Source of the DNA: Acidobacterium capsulatum ATCC 51196 | GTDB lineage: Bacteria > Acidobacteriota > Terriglobia > Terriglobales > Acidobacteriaceae | Assembly: GCF_000022565.1 (NCBI RefSeq) | Contig: NC_012483.1 | Coordinates: forward strand, 1,612,001 to 1,676,000 | Direction: 5' to 3' | DNA length: 64,000 nucleotides | Shown: positions 29,288 through 37,091 of the stretch, in pieces | Layout: every line of letters begins with the position of its first letter | How positions within the stretch are numbered: position 1 is the first letter of the stretch | The notes under the pieces: model-generated | Database searches by the model: none | Told to the model about the DNA's origin: nothing | What the model saw: only the letters and a program-made list of their open reading frames with translations | Position numbers and translations under genes: made by a program

Positions 29288-30202
29288 ATGGCCAGTGCTG
29301 CTGAGCTGATTCAGATTGACCTTGCCCCCAGGCGTCCGGTGCAGAAGCCGGAGTGGCTGAAGGCGCGCGCGCCGATGGGCGACAACTATCACGACCTGAA
29401 GAAGCTGGCGCGAAGCCTGAATCTGCATACGGTCTGCGAGTCGGCGCATTGCCCGAATATCGGAGAGTGCTGGAACCATCGCACGGCCACCTTCATGATG
29501 CTGGGCAACCTGTGTACGCGGCGATGCGGATTTTGCGCCGTGCCCAAGGGCAAGCCCGAGCCGATTGACTTTGATGAGCCGCGCCGCGTGGCCGAGGCCG
29601 TCGCCATGCTGGACCTGAAGTTTGCCGTGATCACCAGCGTGAATCGCGACGATGACATTGTGGGCGGCGCGCGCGCCTTTGCCATGGTGATTGAGGAGAT
29701 TCGCAAGCAGGCTCCCGAATGCCAGGTGGAAGTGCTGGTGCCGGATTTTCAGGGCAGCGAAGAGGCGATCAGGATTGTGGTGGATGCGCATCCGGAGATT
29801 CTGAATCACAATACGGAATCGGTTCCGCGGCTGTATCGCGCGGTGCGCTCGGGCGCGCGCTATGAGCGCACGCTGCGGCTGCTGGAGTATGCCAAGGAAC
29901 TGGACTCAACCGTTGTGACCAAGTCGGGCGTGATGGTTGGGCTGGGCGAAGAGATGCATGAGCTGCTCGATGTGTATCGCGATCTGGCGCGGGTGGGCAC
30001 GGATGTGCTGACGATCGGGCAGTATCTGCGGCCGTCGAAGGATCACCTGCCGATGACGCGGTATTACACGCCGGAAGAGTTTGCGTCGATGAAGGAAGAG
30101 GCACTGCGGATGGGCTTTCGGCATGTGGAGAGCGGTCCGCTGGTGCGGTCGTCGTATCATGCGCATGAGCAGGCGGATTCGGCGACGGTGCGCCTGGTCT
30201 GA
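29288..30202 (+). CDS. lipA: Lipoyl synthase
   Basis: LipA inserts two sulfur atoms into protein-bound octanoyl chains to make lipoate. The 304-residue protein has the auxiliary cluster cysteines (Cys50, Cys55, Cys61 in C-ESAH-C-PNIGE-C) and the radical SAM cluster CTRRCGFC (Cys76, Cys80, Cys83), followed by NRDD, NHNTESVPRLY and the C-terminal SGPLVRSSYHA with the conserved serine that ligates the auxiliary cluster. Length is typical of the family. The lipB partner is not in the window. It is followed 46 nt later by nadD. Confidence 0.96.
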   Translation: MASAAELIQIDLAPRRPVQKPEWLKARAPMGDNYHDLKKLARSLNLHTVCESAHCPNIGECWNHRTATFMMLGNLCTRRCGFCAVPKGKPEPIDFDEPRRVAEAVAMLDLKFAVITSVNRDDDIVGGARAFAMVIEEIRKQAPECQVEVLVPDFQGSEEAIRIVVDAHPEILNHNTESVPRLYRAVRSGARYERTLRLLEYAKELDSTVVTKSGVMVGLGEEMHELLDVYRDLARVGTDVLTIGQYLRPSKDHLPMTRYYTPEEFASMKEEALRMGFRHVESGPLVRSSYHAHEQADSATVRLV

Positions 30203-30248
30203 TTCCCTGCCCTGTTGTTGACCCTGCTGTTCTCAGGAGTAAGCCCGC

Positions 30249-30983
30249 TTGAGCACACCGATGGCTCCATCGAAACAGAGCGGGCCTGCACGCGTTGGAT
30301 TTTTTGGGGGAACCCGGGTTGGATTCTTTGGGGGAACCTTCGATCCGCCGCATCGCGGGCATGTAGCGCTGGCACGGCTGGCGATGCAGACGCTCGGGCT
30401 GGATAAGGTGCTGGTGGCTCCGGTAGCGGCGCAACCGCTGAAGCGAGACCGGCAGGCGACGCCTTACAGCGACCGGCTGGCGATGACGCGGCTGGCGCTG
30501 GGCGGCGAGCCGGGGATGGAGCTGAGCGATGCGGACGCTCCCCGGGCGGATGGCAAGCCGAACTACATGCTGGAGACGCTGCGGGAACTGGAAACTGAGC
30601 TGCCGCCGAGCGCGCAGGTGTTTGTGATTTGCGGGGCGGATGCGTTTTTGACGATTCAACAGTGGTATTGCGCCGAGGAGCTGCTGATGCGGTATCCGTT
30701 TGTGATTGGGGCGCGGCCGGGATTTGATTTGAGCCGGATTGCGCAGGCGCTGCCGGAGTCGATTTCAGTGGCGGCGGAGGAGAATCGCGAGGCGGGGCTG
30801 CTGACGCTGGGGCTGCGGGGTGAGCAGGAGAGGCAGTCCAGGCTGTATCTGCTGCCGGATTTGAGCGAGGATATTTCGGCGACGGAGCTGCGCGAGGCGC
30901 TGCGAAGGCCGGGAGCGGCTCCGGAGTTTCTGGATGGGGCGGTGCTCGGGTATATCCGGGCGCATGGGTTGTACCGGGATTGA
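30249..30983 (+). CDS. nadD: Nicotinate-nucleotide adenylyltransferase with duplicated N-terminal strand
   Basis: NadD joins NaMN and ATP to make deamido-NAD. The 244-residue protein has the nucleotidyltransferase core GGTFDPPHRGH (residues 28-38) and the C-terminal ISATELREALR segment (the ISSTxIR motif). The start is TTG 30249, supported by CAGGAG at 30234-30239; an ATG at 30261 is too far from it. A 24-bp tandem duplication (30291-30314 and 30315-30338, two base differences) repeats RVGFFGGT in front of the real active-site loop. The first copy is followed by RVG rather than FDP, so it is not itself catalytic. rsfS follows, a usual gene order. Confidence 0.93.
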   Translation: MSTPMAPSKQSGPARVGFFGGTRVGFFGGTFDPPHRGHVALARLAMQTLGLDKVLVAPVAAQPLKRDRQATPYSDRLAMTRLALGGEPGMELSDADAPRADGKPNYMLETLRELETELPPSAQVFVICGADAFLTIQQWYCAEELLMRYPFVIGARPGFDLSRIAQALPESISVAAEENREAGLLTLGLRGEQERQSRLYLLPDLSEDISATELREALRRPGAAPEFLDGAVLGYIRAHGLYRD

Positions 30984-31246
30984 GGGGCGATGGTCCCTGT
31001 TTCTTTAGGGTGCTTTTATGTACGGGCTAAAGCCCGTACCCTTCAGTAAGGATGGTTGGCCTGCCTTGCTGCGCAATGGTGGCGCACCCCTGGCCGGTCT
31101 GGTTCAGGAAAGGAAAGACCCACTCAAGCCAAAACCGGGCTTGAATGGCGCACCCAAAGCTTTGCGAGAATACCGGGCCGAGATTGAGCAAGACACTGCG
31201 CGAAGAGAAGCGCTACGATAACCGACAAGGAGAACCAAAGCCAAGC
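30984..31246. repeat. Spacer with a TACGGGCT-AA-AGCCCGTA hairpin
   Basis: The nadD-rsfS spacer contains TACGGGCT/AGCCCGTA (31021-31038) followed by CCCTTCAG, the same module seen at 35125-35142. The rest shows no gene. Confidence 0.6.
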
Positions 31247-31924
31247 ATGCCCACCCAAGAGACGCGCCAGATGGTGCTTACCGCAGCCGCAATTTGTGAT
31301 GAGAAGAAAGGCGAAGATACGCGGGTGCTGGAGCTCGATCCGGCGGATTCAGGCTTCACGGATTTCTTCGTCATCACGAGCACAACCAACGACCGCCAGA
31401 GCGTCGCGATTGCCGACGAGATTGAGCTGCGACTGAAGCGCGAGTTTGGCCAGTATGCCAACTCGGTGGAAGGACGCAAGCAGGGCGAGTGGATTCTGCT
31501 GGACTATGTGGACTTTGTGGTGCACATCTTTCTGGCCGAGAAGCGCGCGTTTTATGACATTGAGCGGCTGCGCAAGTCCGCGACGCAGGTGGATCTGGAT
31601 GAGCTGAAGCGCGCACTGACGAAGAAGACGCTGGCAGCGCGGAAGAAAGCTCCGGCGAAGAAGGTCACTGCACCTGCGGCGAAGAAGGCGGCTGCGCCTG
31701 CGGCCAAGAAGACAGCGGCAAAGAAGGCTGCCACGAAGAAGCCTGCGGTGAAGGCTCCGGTGAAGGCTCCGGTGAAGAAGGCTGTCGCCAAGAAAGCTGT
31801 TGTCAAGAAAGCGGTGGCGAAGAAGGCAGCCGTGAAGAAGGCTGTAGCCAAGGCTCCAGCGAAGAAGGCGGCCGTGAAGAAAACGCCGGCGAAGAAGGCC
31901 ACGAAAAAAGCAGCGAAGCGGTAA
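31247..31924 (+). CDS. rsfS: Ribosomal silencing factor RsfS with a histone-H1-like Lys/Ala tail
   Basis: RsfS (Iojap) binds ribosomal protein uL14 and blocks subunit joining in starvation. Residues ~1-120 are a complete RsfS domain (DPADSGFTDFFVITSTTNDRQSVAIADEI, GEWILLDYVDFVVHIF, REFYDIERL-type ending as RAFYDIERLRKSA). From about residue 123 the protein continues for ~100 residues almost entirely of Lys, Ala, Val, Pro and Thr in AKKA/PAKKA/VKKAV repeats, as in histone H1-like and AlgP-type nucleic-acid-binding tails. Normal RsfS ends near residue 120-130. The start at 31247 is preceded by AAGGAG (31227-31232, rather long spacing). It follows nadD. Confidence 0.9.
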   Translation: MPTQETRQMVLTAAAICDEKKGEDTRVLELDPADSGFTDFFVITSTTNDRQSVAIADEIELRLKREFGQYANSVEGRKQGEWILLDYVDFVVHIFLAEKRAFYDIERLRKSATQVDLDELKRALTKKTLAARKKAPAKKVTAPAAKKAAAPAAKKTAAKKAATKKPAVKAPVKAPVKKAVAKKAVVKKAVAKKAAVKKAVAKAPAKKAAVKKTPAKKATKKAAKR

Positions 31925-31946
31925 GGGCAGCCGGCCGGTGGTTCTG

Positions 31947-33035
31947 ATGATGCGCCGCCTGTTGTGCATCGCCATGCTGCTGCTGCCCTGCGCGGCGGGT
32001 GCGGGGCAGCGGGTGGCGAATGCATCGAGAGCGGATGCGTCGGGAGCGACGGCTCTGGCGCGCGATCCGAAAGCGCTGCTGGCGCTGGGCGCGCGGTCAG
32101 ACGGGCTGGCGCTCTCAGGGCTGCGGAACTGGACGATCACCATCGACTACCAGCTTTACGATGCGCAGGGATTGCGCACGGAGGCTGGTGTTTTTCAGGA
32201 ATGGTGGGCCGGGCCGGATGATTACCGGATGCGTTTTTCGCGGCCGGGCTATCACCTGGACGCGTGGGTGACGCCGAAGGGGAGCTACTCGATCGGCGAC
32301 CCGAATCTGCCGATGGCCGAGCGGCTGGTGTACCGGTGGATGATGGAGCCGATTCCGCCAAGGATGAACACGGATGGCTATGAGTTGTGGCGCAGAGTGA
32401 TGCTGCTGCCGAACTCGGTGCAGTTCCCTTGCGTGGAACTGAATCTGGCGCATCCGGCGCCGGAGGATCCGGACCCGATCAATCCTCAATATTGCTTTGA
32501 CTCAAGCCAGCCGGTGCTGCGCATGGCGGATACCGAAGATGGCGAGCGGATTGTGTATCGCGCGCTGGCGGCGCTGCGCGCGCAGTATCTGCCGGGGGAG
32601 TTTGTGGCGCGCGTGGGGCGGATGCCGTTTTTGAGCGCGCGGCTGGTGGGAGGACGCATCTATGCGAAGCTGCCGGAGGGGGTGCTGACTCCGGCGGCGC
32701 AGGCCGTGCCGGGGCCGAGGCCGGAGACGGCGGTGCTGTATATGAGCACGGGGCATGCGCTGGATGCGCATGCGATCTCAAGGCCGATGCTCTCACAGGC
32801 GGCGATCAACAGCCGCATGGAGAACGGGATGGAGAGCCTGGCCTATGCGGTGACGATTGGCACCGATGGCAAGGTGAGCGACGTGCGCGTGATTGGGGAC
32901 AACGCTCCTGAGATTGTGGATATGGTGACGAAGGAGCTGAAGCAGTGGCGCTTCCGGCCGTTTATGGTGGATGGCGTGGCGGCGCCGGTGCGGGCGCGTA
33001 TCTGGCTGAACTTTGAGAAACAACTGGGCGAGTGA
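31947..33035 (+). CDS. Exported protein with TonB C-terminal-like domain (paralogue A)
   Basis: The ~362-residue protein has a signal peptide (LLCIAMLLLPCAAGAG). The last ~90 residues read like a TonB C-terminal domain: MESLAYAVTIGTDGKVSDVRVIGDN, MVTKELKQWRFRPFMVDGVAAPVRARI. The N-terminal part (residues ~45-260) is shared with the next gene: NWTITIDYQLYDAQGLRTEAGVFQEWWAGPDDYR. It lacks the usual N-terminal transmembrane anchor and proline-rich spacer of TonB, so a role as energy transducer is doubtful. Role unknown. Start could also be 31950 or GTG 31938. Confidence 0.75.
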   Translation: MMRRLLCIAMLLLPCAAGAGQRVANASRADASGATALARDPKALLALGARSDGLALSGLRNWTITIDYQLYDAQGLRTEAGVFQEWWAGPDDYRMRFSRPGYHLDAWVTPKGSYSIGDPNLPMAERLVYRWMMEPIPPRMNTDGYELWRRVMLLPNSVQFPCVELNLAHPAPEDPDPINPQYCFDSSQPVLRMADTEDGERIVYRALAALRAQYLPGEFVARVGRMPFLSARLVGGRIYAKLPEGVLTPAAQAVPGPRPETAVLYMSTGHALDAHAISRPMLSQAAINSRMENGMESLAYAVTIGTDGKVSDVRVIGDNAPEIVDMVTKELKQWRFRPFMVDGVAAPVRARIWLNFEKQLGE

Positions 33036-33088
33036 CGCGGAGGGCTTGCTGGAGTGCGGGAAGACTTTGTTAGCATGAGGGCACTCTC

Positions 33089-34168
33089 ATGAAGACGCTC
33101 GGGAAGTTGCTCTTTTGTTCGTTGCTGGCAGCGGTTGCAGGCGGCGCATTGCCGTGTGAAGCGCAGACACCGGCTGCAGCGAGTTCTGCCCCCATGCCGA
33201 CTGATCCGGCTGCGCTGATGCAACTGGCGGCGCAGACGAATGGGCTGGCGGGCGCGGGGCTGAAGCCCTGGCACATCAAGGTTGCGTACCAGACTTACGA
33301 TGCCAAGGGGAATCCGTCACAACAAGGCACTTTTGAGGAATGGTGGAATAGCCCAAGCGAGTACGTACGGCACTTTGAAGGACAGGGGCTGCGCCAGGAG
33401 TCCCAGGTAAATGCAAAGGGAAAGTTTATTGAAGGCGCTGTATCGCTTCCCTATTTCGCAAATGTGATCGAGAACATTTATCTGCATCCTTTCCCGAAGG
33501 ACCCCACCGAGGATGGCCTGCATCTTCACTACAAGATGGAAAAGCTTGGCAAGGCGGACCTGAATTGCGTAGAGCAAATTGCAAAGGGTCTGGACACGGA
33601 AGCTGGACATACGCTCGATCCGGTCTTTCCAACTTATTGCTTTGAAAAAGATCACCCGATGTTGCGTCTTGCAGGCTCGTTTGGTCAGGGTGTCTATGAG
33701 ATCATGCAGATCGCGTCTCTCGATGGAAGATATCTTCCCGAAGATGTAACCCTGTTTGACGACGGCAAGAAGCAGATGACGGTGCATTTGCTTTCGGGTG
33801 AAACCACGGAGCGCTGGCCGGAGAGTATGTTTGACCCGCCTGCGGGAGCTATCCAAGTTGAGGAGTTGCCTTCGCACAAGGTTTTGCTGCAAGGCAAAGT
33901 GATTGCTGGGAGGCGAATTGGTGGGAATAATCCAATTTACCCTCTCGACGCCAAACTGAATCATCAAGAAGGAAAGGTAGTGTTACACGCGATCATTGGC
34001 TCGGACGGGCGCATTCATAGTCTGATTGCGGTCTCGGCACCCTCAAAGCTGCTCGCATCATCCGCATTGGCGGCCGTGAAGACATGGCAATACAAGCCGT
34101 ATCTTATAGGTGGCCATCCGGTAAGCGTGGAAACCGAGATCCACGTGATCTATCGACTGGGCAACTAG
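33089..34168 (+). CDS. Exported protein with TonB C-terminal-like domain (paralogue B)
   Basis: The 359-residue protein has a signal peptide (ending PCEAQ) and the same layout as the preceding gene: HIKVAYQTYDAKGNPSQQGTFEEWWNSPSEY near the N-terminus and a TonB-C-like end (GKVVLHAIIGSDGRIHSLIAVSAPSKLL, AVKTWQYKPYLIGGHPVSVETEIHVIYRL). From ~33290 to 34150 it is visibly richer in A and T and uses different codons from the GC-rich neighbours and from its paralogue, hinting at separate origin or relaxed selection. The two genes are a tandem duplication that has diverged considerably. Confidence 0.78.
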   Translation: MKTLGKLLFCSLLAAVAGGALPCEAQTPAAASSAPMPTDPAALMQLAAQTNGLAGAGLKPWHIKVAYQTYDAKGNPSQQGTFEEWWNSPSEYVRHFEGQGLRQESQVNAKGKFIEGAVSLPYFANVIENIYLHPFPKDPTEDGLHLHYKMEKLGKADLNCVEQIAKGLDTEAGHTLDPVFPTYCFEKDHPMLRLAGSFGQGVYEIMQIASLDGRYLPEDVTLFDDGKKQMTVHLLSGETTERWPESMFDPPAGAIQVEELPSHKVLLQGKVIAGRRIGGNNPIYPLDAKLNHQEGKVVLHAIIGSDGRIHSLIAVSAPSKLLASSALAAVKTWQYKPYLIGGHPVSVETEIHVIYRLGN

Positions 34169-34172
34169 AGCG

Positions 34173-35069
34173 ATGACGAAGCATCTTTCTGAGATCAGCA
34201 CCGAGGCACGGCATGCGGCGAGTGAGCGGCTGGATGAGCTGGCGACGCCGGAGATGGTGGAGCTGCTGCATGCGGGCGACGGCGAGGCGCTGGCAGCGGT
34301 AGGGCGCATTCTGCCGCAAATTGCAACTGCGATTGATACGATTGCGGCGCGGCTGCGCGCGGGCGGCCGGCTGTTTTATATGGGCGCGGGAACTTCGGGG
34401 CGGCTGGGGGTGCTGGATGCGTCGGAGTGTCCGCCGACGTACAACACGCCGCCGGAGATGGTGCAGGGCCTGATTGCGGGCGGCGATGGTGCGCTGCGCA
34501 CCTCAGTGGAAGGCGCGGAGGATAGCGCCGAGATGGGCCGCGATGATTTGAAGGCGCGCGGATTCACGGCACGGGATACGCTGGTGGGCATTGCGGCGAG
34601 CGGACGCACGCCCTATGTGCTGGGCGCGATGGAGTATGCGCGCGGGATGGGCGCGTTCACGGTGGGGCTGAGCTGCGTGGCGGAGTCGCCAGTGGCGCGG
34701 GCGGGCGACCTGGCGCTGACGGCGGTGACCGGGGCGGAGCTGGTGACAGGCTCGACGCGCATGAAGGCAGGCACGGCGACCAAGCTGGTGCTGAATATGA
34801 TTTCCACCGGCGTAATGGTGCGGCTGGGGTATGTGTACGGCAACCTGATGGTGAATGTGCAGCCGACCAACACCAAGCTGCGTGATCGCGCGGCGCGCAT
34901 CATCGCTTCGCTGACGGGGCTGGATGCGAAGAGTGCCGAGGCTCTGCTGGAAGAGGCAGGATCGGTGCGCGTGGCCGTGCTGATGCATCGGCTGGGCGGG
35001 AATCGCGCAGAGGCTCAAGCGCGGCTGGATGCGGCGCGGGGGAGCTTGCGCGCGGCGCTGCGAAGGTAG
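34173..35069 (+). CDS. murQ: N-acetylmuramic acid 6-phosphate etherase
   Basis: MurQ cleaves the lactyl ether of MurNAc-6-phosphate to GlcNAc-6-phosphate and lactate during peptidoglycan recycling. The 298-residue protein shows TEARHAASERLDELAT at the N-terminus, the SIS-domain loops GRLFYMGAGTSGRLGVLDASECPPT and IAASGRTPYVLGAM, and GAELVTGSTRMKAGTATKLVLNMISTG with VQPTNTKLRDRA. All are MurQ signatures including the active-site Glu regions. It starts 5 nt after the TonB-C paralogue stop and ends before a hairpin terminator. Confidence 0.96.
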   Translation: MTKHLSEISTEARHAASERLDELATPEMVELLHAGDGEALAAVGRILPQIATAIDTIAARLRAGGRLFYMGAGTSGRLGVLDASECPPTYNTPPEMVQGLIAGGDGALRTSVEGAEDSAEMGRDDLKARGFTARDTLVGIAASGRTPYVLGAMEYARGMGAFTVGLSCVAESPVARAGDLALTAVTGAELVTGSTRMKAGTATKLVLNMISTGVMVRLGYVYGNLMVNVQPTNTKLRDRAARIIASLTGLDAKSAEALLEEAGSVRVAVLMHRLGGNRAEAQARLDAARGSLRAALRR

Positions 35070-35086
35070 CGAGGGTTTCTGCCTCA

Positions 35087-35105
35087 GGGGCTGAAGCCCC
35101 TTTTT
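35087..35105 (+). terminator. murQ terminator (GGGGCT-GA-AGCCCC, T5)
   Basis: A 6-bp stem with a GA loop is followed directly by TTTTT, 18 nt after the murQ stop. Its core GGCTGAAGCC is shared with the dispersed GGCTRAAGCC hairpins. Confidence 0.7.
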
Positions 35106-35124
35106 CTTCTTTGTGCGGTTGATG

Positions 35125-35396
35125 TACGGGCTGAAGCCCGTACCCTTCAGGCTTGGGGTGCTGTTTGACGGTGGAGGGATGCAGGTCCCTCCACTTGCTT
35201 CGTTCGGCCGGGATGACAACGGAGGGGAGACGGTCGGGATGACAACGGGTTAGGGGGCGATTTGGGATCCCAGGTCCGAACGGACGGACCTGGGGCACCC
35301 GGCACTTGAAGGAACTACCCCACACAAGCCAACACCGGGCTTGTATCCACCCCATCGACGAAGACCTGTCGATGGGGCCCGGCATGGGGCACCCGG
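35125..35396. repeat. Composite intergenic repeats, long copy 1
   Basis: The 341-bp gene-free spacer holds a TACGGGCT/AGCCCGTA hairpin (35125-35142), a short GGAGGGATGCAGGTCCCTCC module, and a ~132-bp composite element (35264-35396) with three hairpins: CCCAGGTCCG-N6-CGGACCTGGG, ACAAGCC/GGGCTTGT, and CCCCATCGAC/GTCGATGGGG. A near-identical copy in the same orientation lies at 36961-37091. Confidence 0.8.
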
Positions 35397-35410
35397 CCGT
35401 GGGGTGTGTA

Positions 35411-36784
35411 TCAGTCTCCTGAAGAGGTGACGGCGGCTTTTTCGCGCTCGATGGCGGCGAACATGGATTCGTTGTCGCTGAATTTGTAATCGCTAAGGTT
35501 TCTTTTTACAGCTTCCTGCTGTTCGGCGGCGGCGAGCAGGGTGAGATCGTCTTTGGTGACGGGGCGAAGGCCACGGGACTCGAGCAGGGAGAGGATGGAC
35601 TCGGGGCTGGATTCGGGGTTGGGAGCGTCTGCTTCGGGCAGCGTCGCAAGGTAGTCGAGCGCGGCCTGCGCACCGACTTCGCCGTCGTGGCGCGCGATGC
35701 CGACGAGTCCGGTAGAGGCGCGGCGAGCCCAGCCGGCGACGAAGCGGCCGGCGAGCGGCTGCGAGAGCACGGGGTCCCAGACCTGAAAGACAGGCTCGTC
35801 GGGATGGTCGGGGTTGAGCTGCACGGCGTATCCGTTGGGGCCGATGGGCAGGCCGAGCTGCTCGTCATGCTTGTCGCCGATGGCAAAGATGAGCGTATCC
35901 ACATCGAGAAGAGACTTTTGACCGTTGGGGACGGGTTTGGTGCTGCCGTCGGGGCGCAGGACGAGATCGTTGTCGCCGACCTCGAGCTGCGCGATGCGGC
36001 CATCGGGGCCGGGCAGAATGGCAGTGGGCGAAGAGAGAAAGCGGAAAGAGAGGCGCGGCGGAATGGAGGTGAAGTCCTCGGCGCTGAGCGCGGGAAAGTG
36101 CTCGGCAAAGATGGCAGCGGCGGAAACTTCTTCGCCAGCGGCGGCGCAGCGGCTCTCGACGCGGGCGAGTTCGGCGAGGAGCGCGGCGCGATCCACGTGA
36201 TGGATGACGTGATCGATCTCTTTTTTGTCGAACTTGATCTCATGCGGGCCGCGGCGCGCGAGGATGATGACCTCTTCGGCGAGGCGTGAGGGGCTGTCGA
36301 GCAGGAGCCAGCGGGCGATGTCGATGGCCACGTTGCCGATGCCGATGACGGCGATGCGGCGGCCGGTGGAGAAGTCGGCGGAGGCGTAGGGCGGAAGCTG
36401 GTTGTAGTGGTAGACGAAGTCCTTGGCGGCGTAAACGCCTTTGGCGTCTTCGCCGGGGAGGCCGAGGCGGTGCGCGCCCTGCGCTCCGCAGGTGTAGAGG
36501 ATGGCCGAGGGGTGCATGGCGTCAAGATCGGCGAGGGTGAGGTCGCATCCGTTGCCGATTTTTATGTTGCCGAAGTAGGAGACGTTGGGCAGCGCCAGGG
36601 CCTGGGCGAATTGCTTGCGAAGGCCGAACTTCATTTTGTCTTTGAGCGGATAGATGCCGTATTCGGCGAGACCGCCGGGCTTGATGTCGCGGTTGAAGAG
36701 CACGGCGCGATGGCCGGCGAGCGCGATTTTGCGAGCGGCAAAGATGCCGGCAGGGCCGGCTCCAACGACAAAGACAGTTTTCAT
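35411..36784 (-). CDS. Ferredoxin-NADP reductase, FprA/adrenodoxin-reductase type
   Basis: The start is ATG 36784 with GAGGAG upstream; the open frame extends further but only through the repeat element. The 457-residue flavoprotein begins VFVVGAGPAGIFAARKIALAGHRAVLF (FAD-binding GxGxxG), has GGLAEYGIYPLKDKMK, and a second nucleotide loop VIGIGNVAIDIARWLL followed by ILARRGPHEIKF for NADPH. C-terminal GWARRASTGLVGIARHDG is typical of FprA and glutamate synthase beta-like enzymes. It would shuttle electrons between NADPH and a ferredoxin. It is a single gene flanked by direct repeats. Confidence 0.88.
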   Translation of the reverse strand: MKTVFVVGAGPAGIFAARKIALAGHRAVLFNRDIKPGGLAEYGIYPLKDKMKFGLRKQFAQALALPNVSYFGNIKIGNGCDLTLADLDAMHPSAILYTCGAQGAHRLGLPGEDAKGVYAAKDFVYHYNQLPPYASADFSTGRRIAVIGIGNVAIDIARWLLLDSPSRLAEEVIILARRGPHEIKFDKKEIDHVIHHVDRAALLAELARVESRCAAAGEEVSAAAIFAEHFPALSAEDFTSIPPRLSFRFLSSPTAILPGPDGRIAQLEVGDNDLVLRPDGSTKPVPNGQKSLLDVDTLIFAIGDKHDEQLGLPIGPNGYAVQLNPDHPDEPVFQVWDPVLSQPLAGRFVAGWARRASTGLVGIARHDGEVGAQAALDYLATLPEADAPNPESSPESILSLLESRGLRPVTKDDLTLLAAAEQQEAVKRNLSDYKFSDNESMFAAIEREKAAVTSSGD

Positions 36785-36960
36785 GCGGGGACTCCTCGGG
36801 AGCGGATGAAGGCGAGGGGGTGATGGGCGCGATGAATTCGCATGCACCCCAAATATACCTGCCGGAGGGGTGAGGCGGTGATGGGGGACACATGGAGGGG
36901 ATGCAGGGCCGTTGGCTCGGTTCGTTTGGTGGCGGGATGGCAAGGGTTTGGGGAGGGGGT

Positions 36961-37091
36961 GGGATCCCAGGTCCGGACGGACGGACCTGGGGCACCCGAC
37001 ACCTGAAGGAACTACCCCACACAAGCCAACGGCGGGCTTGTATCCACCCCATCGACGAAGACCTGTCGATGGGGGACCGGAATGGGGCACC
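36961..37091. repeat. Composite intergenic repeat, long copy 2 (target of the IS insertion)
   Basis: This copy matches the element at 35264-35396 almost base for base, in direct orientation, with the same three hairpins. It is cut at its final GGGGCACC by the IS481-family element; the rest of the copy resumes at 38117. The stretch 36785-36960 before it shows no gene. Confidence 0.85.

Noticed and set aside
30315-30338. Frameshift or pseudogene in nadD
   Set aside because: The duplication is exactly 24 bp and keeps the frame; the catalytic motifs after it are intact.
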